Program-made: the position numbers and the translations under genes
The notes under the pieces: model-generated
Seen by the model: only the letters and a program-made list of their open reading frames with translations
Told to the model about the DNA's origin: nothing
The model's database searches: none
In this document: positions 31,771 to 39,721 of the stretch, piece by piece
How the letters are laid out: each line of letters starts with the position of its first letter
How positions within the stretch are numbered: the first letter of the stretch is position 1
Assembly: GCA_964530915.1 (NCBI GenBank)
Contig: CAZHCK010000013.1
Location: 1 to 41,714 of the forward strand
Length of the DNA stretch: 41,714 nt
DNA from: Cloacibacterium sp964530915
GTDB taxonomy: Bacteria > Bacteroidota > Bacteroidia > Flavobacteriales > Weeksellaceae
Direction of reading: 5' to 3'

Positions 31771-32250
31771 ATGGACTCTAAAGAATTATTAAATCTTATA
31801 AGATTCGTAGCAAAAGCTGGTGTTTCTGAAGTGAAATACAAAACAAAAGATTTCGAAATCAACATAAAAACTCCACTTGCTGGTAGTGAAGCAGTAAGTT
31901 ATGTACCTCAACCTGTAGCTTATCAAGCTCCTGCTGCTGCACCAGTTGCCGCTCCAGTTGCTGCACCTGCTGCTGAAACAAAAACTGAATCAACTTCTGA
32001 TGACAGCAAATACATCACCATTAAGTCTCCTATGATTGGTACTTTCTACAGAAAACCATCTCCAGACAAAGATGTATTCGTAAATGTAGGTAGTGAAGTA
32101 AAAAATGACTCAGTGGTTTGTGTAATCGAAGCAATGAAATTATTCAACCAGATTGAAGCAGAAGTTTCTGGTAAAATTGTTAAAATTTTAGTAGATGACG
32201 CTTCTCCTGTAGAATATGACCAACCATTATTCTTAGTAGACCCATCATAA
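31771..32250 (+). CDS. accB: Biotin carboxyl carrier protein of acetyl-CoA carboxylase
   Basis: 159 residues. The N-terminal part (1-40) is followed by an Ala/Pro-rich swinging linker (about 50-70) and the biotinyl domain with EAMKLFN, where Lys123 takes biotin. It carries the carboxyl group for the first step of fatty-acid synthesis. accC follows 96 bp later across an A/T-rich spacer with TTTAAATTATAAATTATAG-type repeats. Confidence 0.96.
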   Translation: MDSKELLNLIRFVAKAGVSEVKYKTKDFEINIKTPLAGSEAVSYVPQPVAYQAPAAAPVAAPVAAPAAETKTESTSDDSKYITIKSPMIGTFYRKPSPDKDVFVNVGSEVKNDSVVCVIEAMKLFNQIEAEVSGKIVKILVDDASPVEYDQPLFLVDPS

Positions 32251-32346
32251 GTAATTTTAAATTATAAATTATAGATTTTAAGTGAATCTTTTTCATTTTA
32301 AAATAATTTAAAATTCAAAAATTTAAAATTTAAAATTTCTAAAAAG

Positions 32347-33705
32347 ATGTTCAAAAAAATATTAATTGCCAATCGTGGAGAGATTGCTATGAGGATTCTT
32401 CGTACTTGTAAAGAGATGGGAATCAAAACAGTAGCAGTTTACTCTACTGCAGACAAAGACAGCTTGCATGTAAGATTCGCAGACGAAGCTGTTTGTATAG
32501 GACCACCTGTAAGTAAAGATTCTTATCTCAAAATTTCTAATATCATTGCTGCTGCAGAAATTACCAATGCTGATGCTATCCATCCTGGTTACGGATTCTT
32601 ATCAGAGAATGCAAATTTCTCAAGAATTTGTCAAAAAAATGGAATAAAATTCATTGGTGCTACTCCAGAGCAAATAGAAAAAATGGGAGACAAAGCTACG
32701 GCTAAATCTACCATGAAGGAAGCTGGCGTTCCTTGCGTTCCTGGTTCTGATGGCTTAGTTCCTAACTATGAAACCGCTGCTAAATTAGCCGAAGAAATTG
32801 GCTATCCTGTAATGATTAAAGCTACAGCTGGTGGTGGTGGAAAAGGAATGCGTGCTGTTTGGAAAGCAGAAAACCTAAGAGATTTATGGGATTCTGCCGT
32901 ACAAGAAGCTACTGCAGCTTTCGGAAATGGAGGTATGTATATGGAAAAACTTATTGAAGAGCCAAGACATATTGAAATTCAAATTGCTGGAGACCAATAT
33001 GGTAAAGCATGTCACCTTTCGGAAAGAGATTGCTCTGTTCAGAGAAGAAACCAAAAACTAACTGAAGAAACTCCATCTCCATTCATGACCGAAGAATTGA
33101 GAGAAAAAATGGGAGAAGCTGCCGTAAAAGCTGCAGAATATATTGGTTATGAAGGTGTAGGAACTATAGAATTCTTAGTAGACAAACATAGAAATTTCTA
33201 TTTTATGGAAATGAATACTAGAATTCAAGTAGAGCACCCTATTACTGAACAAGTAGTAGATTTTGACCTGATTAGAGAGCAAATTTTATTAGCTGCTGGT
33301 CAACCAATTTCTGGAAAAAATTACTATCCAAAATTACATTCTATAGAATGTAGAATTAATGCAGAAGATCCTTTTAATGATTTCCGTCCGAGTCCTGGAA
33401 AAATTACTGAATTAAACATTCCTGGAGGTCACGGAGTAAGAGTAGATACTCACGTTTACAAAGGATATACCATTCCTTCTAACTACGACTCTATGATTGC
33501 TAAAATTATTACTACAGCACAAACTAGAGAAGAAGCAATTGCAAAAATGAAACGTGCATTAGAAGAATTCTATATCGCAGGAATTAAAACGACTATTCCT
33601 TTCCATAGACAATTGATGGAGCATCCTGATTATCTTGCAGGAAACTACACTACTAAATTTATGGAAGATTTCGTAATGGATAAGTCATACGATAATATTG
33701 TATAA
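32347..33705 (+). CDS. accC: Biotin carboxylase of acetyl-CoA carboxylase
   Basis: 452 residues. FKKILIANRGEIAMRILRTCKEMGI at the start, the ATP-grasp glycine loop TAGGGGKGMRAV, EEPRHIEIQI, SERDCSVQRRNQK and EMNTRIQVEHPITE identify it. It carboxylates biotin on AccB with ATP and bicarbonate. accB, accC and, further on, accA are in this window; accD is not. Confidence 0.97.
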   Translation: MFKKILIANRGEIAMRILRTCKEMGIKTVAVYSTADKDSLHVRFADEAVCIGPPVSKDSYLKISNIIAAAEITNADAIHPGYGFLSENANFSRICQKNGIKFIGATPEQIEKMGDKATAKSTMKEAGVPCVPGSDGLVPNYETAAKLAEEIGYPVMIKATAGGGGKGMRAVWKAENLRDLWDSAVQEATAAFGNGGMYMEKLIEEPRHIEIQIAGDQYGKACHLSERDCSVQRRNQKLTEETPSPFMTEELREKMGEAAVKAAEYIGYEGVGTIEFLVDKHRNFYFMEMNTRIQVEHPITEQVVDFDLIREQILLAAGQPISGKNYYPKLHSIECRINAEDPFNDFRPSPGKITELNIPGGHGVRVDTHVYKGYTIPSNYDSMIAKIITTAQTREEAIAKMKRALEEFYIAGIKTTIPFHRQLMEHPDYLAGNYTTKFMEDFVMDKSYDNIV

Positions 33706-33726
33706 AATGTAACCAAATACATTCTA

Positions 33727-33756
33727 AAGTTGTCTTGAAAAAGGCAACTTTTTTTA
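33727..33756 (+). terminator. Terminator of accBC
   Basis: Stem AAGTTGTCTT / AAGGCAACTT with loop GAAA and one wobble pair, followed by a T-run. Confidence 0.8.
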
Positions 33757-33788
33757 TTGAAGAATTCTAAAATTAAAATGTAAATTTG
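33757..33788 (+). promoter_or_regulatory. Promoter of rocD
   Basis: TTG at 33757-33759, 21-nt spacer, TAAATTTG at 33781-33788; the ATG is at 33810. The TTG lies right behind the accC terminator. Confidence 0.6.
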
Positions 33789-33809
33789 TAAAAATTCAAT
33801 AATACATTT

Positions 33810-35048
33810 ATGTCTACAAAAAACGCTCAATACTATATAGATTTAGAAGATAAACATGGTGCTCACAACTATCATCCGCTTCCTGTTGTATTAGATAAAG
33901 GAGAAGGTGTATATGTTTGGGATGTGGAAGGGAAACAATATTTTGATTTCCTATCGGCATACTCTGCTGTAAATCAAGGACATTCTCACCCAAAGATTGT
34001 AAAAGCACTTACAGACCAAGCTCAGAAACTTTCTCTTACTTCTAGAGCGTTCTACAATTCAAACTTAGGAGAATACGAGAAAAAAATCACTTCTCTTTTT
34101 GGATTTGACAAGGTTCTCCCGATGAATTCTGGCGCAGAAGCAGTAGAAACTGCCATTAAACTTGCTAGAAAATGGAGTTACGAAGTCAAAGGAATTAAAG
34201 ACGGATATGCTAAAATAATCGTTTGTGAAAACAACTTCCACGGAAGAACTACCACCATCGTTTCTTTTTCTAATGACAAAGATGCACACAATAATTACGG
34301 ACCTTTTACACCCGGATTTTTAAGAATTCCATACAACGATATTGAAGCACTAGCTAAGGTTTTAGAAGATGAAGCAGAACACATCGCCGCATTTTTAGTA
34401 GAGCCTATTCAAGGAGAAGCGGGTGTATATGTTCCAGATGAAGGATATTTAAAAAATGCTTCAGAATTATGTAAAAAACATAATGTTCTATTCATTGCAG
34501 ACGAAGTCCAAACGGGTATTGCTAGAACAGGAAAATTAATTGCTTGTCATCATGAAAATGTTCAGCCAGATATTCTTATCTTAGGGAAAGCACTTTCTGG
34601 AGGAATGTATCCTGTTTCTGCTGTATTGGCAAATGATAAGATTATGCAAGTTATTCATCCAGGTCAACATGGTTCTACTTTTGGAGGAAATCCATTGGCT
34701 TGTGCAGTAGCAGTAGCAGCTTTAGATGTAGTAGAAGAAGAAAAACTATCAGAAAGAGCAGAAGAATTAGGGAAATTTTTCCGTGCAGAAATTCAAAAAA
34801 TTATTTCAAAGACAGATTTGATTTATCAAGTAAGAGGAAAAGGCTTATTGAATGCTATTTTGGTGAATGACACTCCAGAATCACCTACTGCATGGAATCT
34901 TTGTTTGCAATTTGCCGAAAATGGTTTATTAGCCAAACCTACTCATGGCAACATTATAAGACTTGCTCCACCATTGGTAATTACCAAAGAACAACTGTTA
35001 GAATGTGTAGCCATTATAGAAAAAGTAATCTTGAATTATAAAAAATAA
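33810..35048 (+). CDS. rocD: Ornithine aminotransferase
   Basis: 412 residues, class III PLP aminotransferase. It shows NYHPLPVVLDKGEGVYVWDVEGK at the start, MNSGAEAVETAIKLARKW, FHGRTT, EPIQGEAGV, ADEVQTGIARTG, the PLP-lysine segment ILGKALSGGMYP, and HGSTFGGNPLA. The sequence is of the RocD type, which converts ornithine and 2-oxoglutarate to glutamate semialdehyde and glutamate. It is monocistronic between two terminators. Confidence 0.93.
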   Translation: MSTKNAQYYIDLEDKHGAHNYHPLPVVLDKGEGVYVWDVEGKQYFDFLSAYSAVNQGHSHPKIVKALTDQAQKLSLTSRAFYNSNLGEYEKKITSLFGFDKVLPMNSGAEAVETAIKLARKWSYEVKGIKDGYAKIIVCENNFHGRTTTIVSFSNDKDAHNNYGPFTPGFLRIPYNDIEALAKVLEDEAEHIAAFLVEPIQGEAGVYVPDEGYLKNASELCKKHNVLFIADEVQTGIARTGKLIACHHENVQPDILILGKALSGGMYPVSAVLANDKIMQVIHPGQHGSTFGGNPLACAVAVAALDVVEEEKLSERAEELGKFFRAEIQKIISKTDLIYQVRGKGLLNAILVNDTPESPTAWNLCLQFAENGLLAKPTHGNIIRLAPPLVITKEQLLECVAIIEKVILNYKK

Positions 35049-35049
35049 A

Positions 35050-35075
35050 AAAATCCCGAGCATTTCGGGATTTTC
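35050..35075. terminator. Bidirectional terminator
   Basis: Stem AAAATCCCGA / TCGGGATTTT with a 5-nt loop, between convergent rocD and the cupin gene. Confidence 0.8.
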
Positions 35076-35079
35076 TATT

Positions 35080-35424
35080 TTAATTTCTTTCGTAATCGTC
35101 TTCTATTCTTACGATATCATCTTCGCCAAAATAAGTTCCAGTTTGTACTTCTACAAAAACTAAAACTTTATCACTGCGATTCTCTATTCTATGTTTAGCT
35201 CCTTGAGGAATAAAAATACTCTGCCCATATTGTAAGAAATTTTCTTCTCCATCTAATACTACTACCGCCTCTCCTTCTACTATTGTCCAAAATTCTTGAC
35301 GATGATGATGGTACTGATAAGAAAGTCTTTGATTAGGCAAAACTTCTATTCGCTTTAATTTAAAATTAGGCTCATCTTGTAATACAAAATATTTTCCCCA
35401 AGGTCTTTCTCCAACTTCTAGCAT
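35080..35424 (-). CDS. Mannose-6-phosphate isomerase-type cupin
   Basis: 114 residues forming a single cupin barrel. GERPWGKYFVL at the start, YQYHHHRQEFWTIVEGEA with metal-binding His and Glu, and FIPQGAKHRIEN match the C-terminal cupin of type II phosphomannose isomerase/GDP-mannose pyrophosphorylase, here free-standing. It probably isomerises a sugar phosphate or serves as a partner of a separate nucleotidyltransferase; substrate not shown. A -7 box TAATTTTG lies on the minus strand at 35448-35455. Confidence 0.82.
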   Translation of the reverse strand: MLEVGERPWGKYFVLQDEPNFKLKRIEVLPNQRLSYQYHHHRQEFWTIVEGEAVVVLDGEENFLQYGQSIFIPQGAKHRIENRSDKVLVFVEVQTGTYFGEDDIVRIEDDYERN

Positions 35425-35506
35425 ACTTTTAAATTTAAATTAGAATGCAAAATTAAGAAATAAAAATTTTAGGTGCTGTATAATAATCAGAAAACTATAA
35501 AAATCG

Positions 35507-35514
35507 TAAATTTG
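35507..35514 (+). promoter_or_regulatory. -7 box of gltX
   Basis: TAAATTTG, full match to TAnnTTTG, 20 bp before the gltX ATG at 35535. Confidence 0.5.
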
Positions 35515-35534
35515 CAACTTAAAATTTCTAAAAA

Positions 35535-37046
35535 ATGAGCAAAGTAAGAGTGCGTTTTGCACCAAGTCCGACTGGACCTTTACATTTAGGTGGTGTAAGA
35601 ACAGCGTTATATGATTATCTTTTTGCCAAAAATCAAGGTGGAGATTTCGTGCTGAGAATAGAAGATACAGATACAGCAAGATATGTAGAAGGAGCAGAAG
35701 AATATATTATGAAGGCTCTAGAATGGTGCGGTATTATCCCAGATGAATCCCCTATTCATGGAGGAAATTATGGACCTTATAGACAATCAGAAAGAAGAGA
35801 TATTTACGACAAATACACCGCAGAAATTCTGAAAACGGATTATGCGTATATTGCTTTTGACACTCCAGAAGAATTAGAAAAAGTAAGAGCAGAATACGAA
35901 GCAAAAGGCGAAGTTTTTTCATACAATAACTTCACCAGAAATATTATGAGAAATAGTCTTACACTTTCTGAACAAGAAACTCAGGAACTCATCAATCAAA
36001 AAGTTCCTTACGTAGTAAGATTTAAAATGCCGATTGATAGAATTGTAAATCTAGAAGACATCATCAGAGGAAAATCTTCTGTAAACACCAATACTCTAGA
36101 CGATAAAGTTTTGGTGAAAAATGATGGAATGCCTACCTATCACTTCGCCAATATTATTGACGACCACGAAATGGAAATCACTCACGTCATTCGTGGTGAA
36201 GAATGGCTTCCTTCAATGCCTTTACACGTTTTATTATATGAAGCAATGGGTTGGACTGCTCCAGAATTTGCCCACCTTTCTCTGATTCTAAAACCAGAAG
36301 GAAAAGGAAAATTAAGCAAAAGAGACGGCGCAAAATTTGGATTCCCAGTATTCCCGATGAATTTTTATGACGAAGCAACTGGCGAAACATATAAAGGTTA
36401 CAAAGAAGAAGGTTATTTGCCAGAAGCTTTTGTAAATTTCTTGGCGCTTTTGGGCTGGTCACCTTCAGACGATAAAGAAATCTTAAGCCTAGAAGAAATG
36501 GCTGCAGAATTTGATTTGCATAAAGTTCACAAAGCGGGCGCAAGATTTTCTAAAGAAAAAGCAGAATGGTTTAATCATCAATATCTTCAGAGACATTCTA
36601 ATGAAGAGCTTTTAGAAAGTTTTAAAAATTTAGAAGAATCCAAAAACATCAATCTTTCAGACGAAACATTATTAAAAATCATTGGCTTGATGAAAGAAAG
36701 AGCCACTTTCGTGAAAGATATTTATGCTCAAGGAAAATTCTTTTTCGAAGCACCTGCTTCATATGATGAAAAAGCGGTAAAAAAAGCTTGGAATGAAGAA
36801 ACAGCTTCCATCATGACTGAACTTTCAGAAAAATTAAACACTACAGAATTCAAATCCGAAATTTTGAAGGAAGAAATTCATCATTTAGTAGAAGAAAAAG
36901 GTTTAGGTTTTGGGAAAGTTATGATGCCACTTAGACTCGCTCTAGTAGGGGAATTAAAAGGACCAGACGTGCCAGATTTATTAGAAATTTTGGGCAAAGA
37001 AGAAAGTTTAACAAGGCTAAAATTAGCCATAGAAAAAATAAAATAA
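35535..37046 (+). CDS. gltX: Glutamyl-tRNA synthetase
   Basis: 503 residues, class I aminoacyl-tRNA synthetase. RFAPSPTGPLHLGGVRTALYDYLF carries the HIGH-type motif, and KLSKRDGA is the KMSKS-type loop. It charges tRNA(Glu) with glutamate. The C-terminal anticodon-binding part is complete (GKVMMPLRLALVGELKGPDVPDLLEILGKEE). It has its own promoter and a 52-bp gap before accA. Confidence 0.97.
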   Translation: MSKVRVRFAPSPTGPLHLGGVRTALYDYLFAKNQGGDFVLRIEDTDTARYVEGAEEYIMKALEWCGIIPDESPIHGGNYGPYRQSERRDIYDKYTAEILKTDYAYIAFDTPEELEKVRAEYEAKGEVFSYNNFTRNIMRNSLTLSEQETQELINQKVPYVVRFKMPIDRIVNLEDIIRGKSSVNTNTLDDKVLVKNDGMPTYHFANIIDDHEMEITHVIRGEEWLPSMPLHVLLYEAMGWTAPEFAHLSLILKPEGKGKLSKRDGAKFGFPVFPMNFYDEATGETYKGYKEEGYLPEAFVNFLALLGWSPSDDKEILSLEEMAAEFDLHKVHKAGARFSKEKAEWFNHQYLQRHSNEELLESFKNLEESKNINLSDETLLKIIGLMKERATFVKDIYAQGKFFFEAPASYDEKAVKKAWNEETASIMTELSEKLNTTEFKSEILKEEIHHLVEEKGLGFGKVMMPLRLALVGELKGPDVPDLLEILGKEESLTRLKLAIEKIK

Positions 37047-37069
37047 TTCTTTCAAACAAGAAATTTTAC

Positions 37070-37077
37070 TACATTTG
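37070..37077 (+). promoter_or_regulatory. -7 box of accA
   Basis: TACATTTG, full match to TAnnTTTG, 21 bp before the accA ATG. Confidence 0.5.
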
Positions 37078-37098
37078 AAGGATTAATTCTAAACAAAA

Positions 37099-38055
37099 AT
37101 GGAATATTTAGATTTTGAATTACCAATTAAGGAGTTAATGGAACAATACCAAACTTGTTCTTTAGTTGGTGAAGAAAGCGGTGTAGATATGAAATTGGCT
37201 TGTAGCCAAATTGAAGACAAAATCATCGAAAAGAAGAAAGAAATCTACGGAAATCTTACGCCTTGGCAAAGAGTTCAACTATCACGTCATCCAGACAGAC
37301 CATACACATTAGATTTTATTAATGGAATTGTAGACAAAGATAGTTTTGTAGAATTACACGGTGATAGAAATTTTGCTGATGACCCTGCAATGGTAGGTGG
37401 TCTTGCAAAAATAGACGGTCAAAGTGTAATGATTATCGGAACTCAAAAAGGAAGAACTACTAAGGAAAGACAGCGCAGAAGATTCGGGATGAGTAATCCT
37501 GAAGGTTACAGAAAAGCGTTGAGATTAATGAAATTGGCAGAAAAATTCAGAATTCCTGTTGTTACTTTCATTGATACTCCTGGAGCTTATCCTGGTTTAG
37601 AAGCCGAAGAAAGAGGTCAAGGTGAAGCCATTGCTAGAAACATCTATGAAATGTGCCAAATGAAGACGCCTATTATCACCATTATCATTGGAGAAGGTGC
37701 TTCTGGTGGTGCTTTAGGAATTGGCGTAGGAAATAAAGTATACATGCTAGAAAATACTTGGTATTCTGTAATTGCACCAGAAAGTTGCTCTTCTATTTTA
37801 TGGAGAAGCTGGGAGCACAAAGAAACTGCTGCCAATGCATTAAAACTTACTCCACAAGATATGCTAAAAGAGAAAATTATCGATGGTATTATAGAAGAAC
37901 CACTTGGTGGAGCTCATTATGACCCACAAATAGCTTATAATAATGTGAAGAAAAATATTTTAACCAATATTAAATCTCTCAAAAATTTCACTGGTGATGA
38001 ATTAGTAAATCACAGACAAGAGAAATTTATTGCAATGGGTAGATTTGTAGGTTAA
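37099..38055 (+). CDS. accA: Acetyl-CoA carboxylase carboxyltransferase alpha subunit
   Basis: 318 residues, usual length. Crotonase-like fold with NLTPWQRVQLSRHPDRP, ELHGDRNFADDPAMVGGLA, IDTPGAYPGLEAEERGQGEAIARN, GEGASGGALGIG and ISPESCSSILWR-like APESCSSILWRSW. With AccD it moves the carboxyl group from biotin to acetyl-CoA. accD is not in this window. Confidence 0.97.
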   Translation: MEYLDFELPIKELMEQYQTCSLVGEESGVDMKLACSQIEDKIIEKKKEIYGNLTPWQRVQLSRHPDRPYTLDFINGIVDKDSFVELHGDRNFADDPAMVGGLAKIDGQSVMIIGTQKGRTTKERQRRRFGMSNPEGYRKALRLMKLAEKFRIPVVTFIDTPGAYPGLEAEERGQGEAIARNIYEMCQMKTPIITIIIGEGASGGALGIGVGNKVYMLENTWYSVIAPESCSSILWRSWEHKETAANALKLTPQDMLKEKIIDGIIEEPLGGAHYDPQIAYNNVKKNILTNIKSLKNFTGDELVNHRQEKFIAMGRFVG

Positions 38056-38076
38056 TTTTTCTAAAAATATTGAAAT

Positions 38077-38109
38077 AAAAAAGTCAGAAATTATTTTCTG
38101 ACTTTTTTT
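38077..38109. terminator. Bidirectional terminator
   Basis: Stem AAAAAGTCAGAAA / TTTCTGACTTTTT, between convergent accA and the secreted-protein gene. It overlaps the stop codon of the latter. Confidence 0.8.
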
Positions 38110-38666
38110 GCTGCATTCAAGTTGATTTCTAAATCTTGTGTTATGTTTTTTACCGATGCGTATTGTGCATTACAAATCATCGTGGTAATTCTGTACGTTC
38201 CTTTCTGCACCAGAATATAATTCTCACCCATTTTAGGAACATCTAGATTATAGAATTTTTTTCCTTCGAATTTTACAATGAGGTTACATTCAGATTTATT
38301 TCTAATCAAAACGTAAGCATCTTTTTTGTTGGGGTCATTATTAAATAAATGCGTAAGAACTTCGGCAGTACGTTTTGCTTTAGCATCTGGTTCTCCTTTT
38401 GCCTCACTTTTTTCTACCTGTTTTTCTAATTTCTCGGTATTCAGCGGTTGTATACTCGGTTTAGCGGCTGCATTTCCACTCCCAGTCATACTGTTTAGCT
38501 TTCTTTGAAGAAAAGGAGTGTTTTTATTATTAGGATACTTTTTAATAAATTCTGCAATCACATTAGGGTCTTTACTCAGCATTGCTTTGTCTAATTCCTG
38601 AGAAGTTTGCGAAAACGAAAAGGTGGAAAAGACCAGCAAAATAAGAAGTAAAAGTTTGTTTTTCAT
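38091..38666 (-). CDS. Secreted protein of unknown function
   Basis: 191 residues with a signal peptide (1-19, Phe-Ser-Phe-Ser-Gln). A helical segment (about 22-60, LDKAMLSKDPNVIAEFIKKYPNN) resembling a short tetratricopeptide-like helix pair is followed by a Lys/Glu-rich linker. The C-terminal part (about 105-180) is beta-rich: YVLIRNKSECNLIVKFEGKKFYNLDVP and GTYRITTMICNAQYASVK, with two Cys that may pair. It resembles a flavobacterial family of unknown function that I recall as DUF6759, without certainty. Confidence 0.65.
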   Translation of the reverse strand: MKNKLLLLILLVFSTFSFSQTSQELDKAMLSKDPNVIAEFIKKYPNNKNTPFLQRKLNSMTGSGNAAAKPSIQPLNTEKLEKQVEKSEAKGEPDAKAKRTAEVLTHLFNNDPNKKDAYVLIRNKSECNLIVKFEGKKFYNLDVPKMGENYILVQKGTYRITTMICNAQYASVKNITQDLEINLNAAKKVRK

Positions 38667-38736
38667 TTCAGTTTATTATCAATTATTTTTAGAAATATAA
38701 CGCAAAAACCCTATTTTTAGTTTACACGAAATTTCA

Positions 38737-38744
38737 TATCTTTG
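38737..38744 (+). promoter_or_regulatory. -7 box of tsf
   Basis: TATCTTTG, full match to TAnnTTTG, 44 bp before the tsf ATG. It resembles the rpmH promoter's -7 region (TATCTTTGCAA). Confidence 0.6.
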
Positions 38745-38788
38745 CAAATCAAAATTTATACCACAATAATAAACAAAAAATTTCAATT

Positions 38789-39613
38789 ATGTATACACCA
38801 GTTGCTGCAGACGTAGCTAAACTTAGAAACACAACAGGTGCAGGTATGATGGACTGCAAAAAAGCGCTTACAGAAGCTGAAGGAGATTTCGAAAAAGCTA
38901 TTGAAATCCTTAGAAAAAAAGGACAAAAAGTAGCTGCTAACAGAGCAGATAGAGAATCTACAGAAGGAGCTGTAATTGCTAAAGTAAATGCTGACCACAC
39001 TGCAGGTGTTGTAATCGCATTAAACTGCGAAACTGACTTCGTTGCTAAAAACGAAAGCTTCGTAAAATTAGCTCATGATTTCGCTGAAAGAGCGCTTAAT
39101 TTTGACTCTAAAGAAGATTTCTTAGCTTCTGACTATAATGGTATTTCAGTTGCTGAAAAATTAATTGAACAAACAGGGGTAATCGGTGAAAAAATTGAAA
39201 TCGGTGCTTTTGAAAAATTAGCAGGTGATTTCGTAGGTTCTTACATCCACGCTGGTAATAAAATTGCTACGCTTACTTCTCTTTCTGCTAATGTAGAAGG
39301 TGCAGAAGATGCTGCTAAATCTGTAGCAATGCAAGTTGCTGCTATGAACCCAATCGCTTTAGACGAAACTCAAGTTTCTCAAGAAGTTATTGACAGAGAA
39401 TTAGAAATCGAAAGAGATATCTTAACTAAAGAGGGAAAACCTGCAAACATTATTGACAATATCCTTAAAGGAAAAATGCAGAAATTCTACAAAGAAAACA
39501 CTTTAGTACACCAAGCTTTCATTAAAGATGGAGGTATGTCTGTAGCTGATTTCGTAAAATCTGTAAACGGAGATTTAAAAGTAACAGGATTCAAGAGAGT
39601 TGCTCTTTCTTAA
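38789..39613 (+). CDS. tsf: Elongation factor Ts
   Basis: 274 residues. VAKLRNTTGAGMMDCKKALTEAEGDFEKAIEILRKKG at the start is the EF-Ts signature, and LNCETDFVAKNESF and VAMQVAAMNP follow. It recycles EF-Tu-GDP to EF-Tu-GTP. rpsB, its usual upstream partner, is not next to it: tsf has its own promoter and terminator here. Confidence 0.97.
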   Translation: MYTPVAADVAKLRNTTGAGMMDCKKALTEAEGDFEKAIEILRKKGQKVAANRADRESTEGAVIAKVNADHTAGVVIALNCETDFVAKNESFVKLAHDFAERALNFDSKEDFLASDYNGISVAEKLIEQTGVIGEKIEIGAFEKLAGDFVGSYIHAGNKIATLTSLSANVEGAEDAAKSVAMQVAAMNPIALDETQVSQEVIDRELEIERDILTKEGKPANIIDNILKGKMQKFYKENTLVHQAFIKDGGMSVADFVKSVNGDLKVTGFKRVALS

Positions 39614-39636
39614 TTCTTTTTAAATACTTAACTCAT

Positions 39637-39675
39637 AAAAAACTCTGTAAGAAATTCTTACAGAGTTTTTTTTAT
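39637..39675 (+). terminator. Terminator of tsf
   Basis: Perfect palindrome AAACTCTGTAAGAA / TTCTTACAGAGTTT followed by T8. Confidence 0.85.
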
Positions 39676-39696
39676 GCATTATTGATAATAATAAAG

Positions 39697-39704
39697 TAAA
39701 TTTG
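39697..39704 (+). promoter_or_regulatory. -7 box of the surface-protein gene
   Basis: TAAATTTG, full match to TAnnTTTG, 17 bp before the ATG at 39722. The transcript leader would be about 11 nt. Confidence 0.5.
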
Positions 39705-39721
39705 CTGTCCATTTTATAAAA

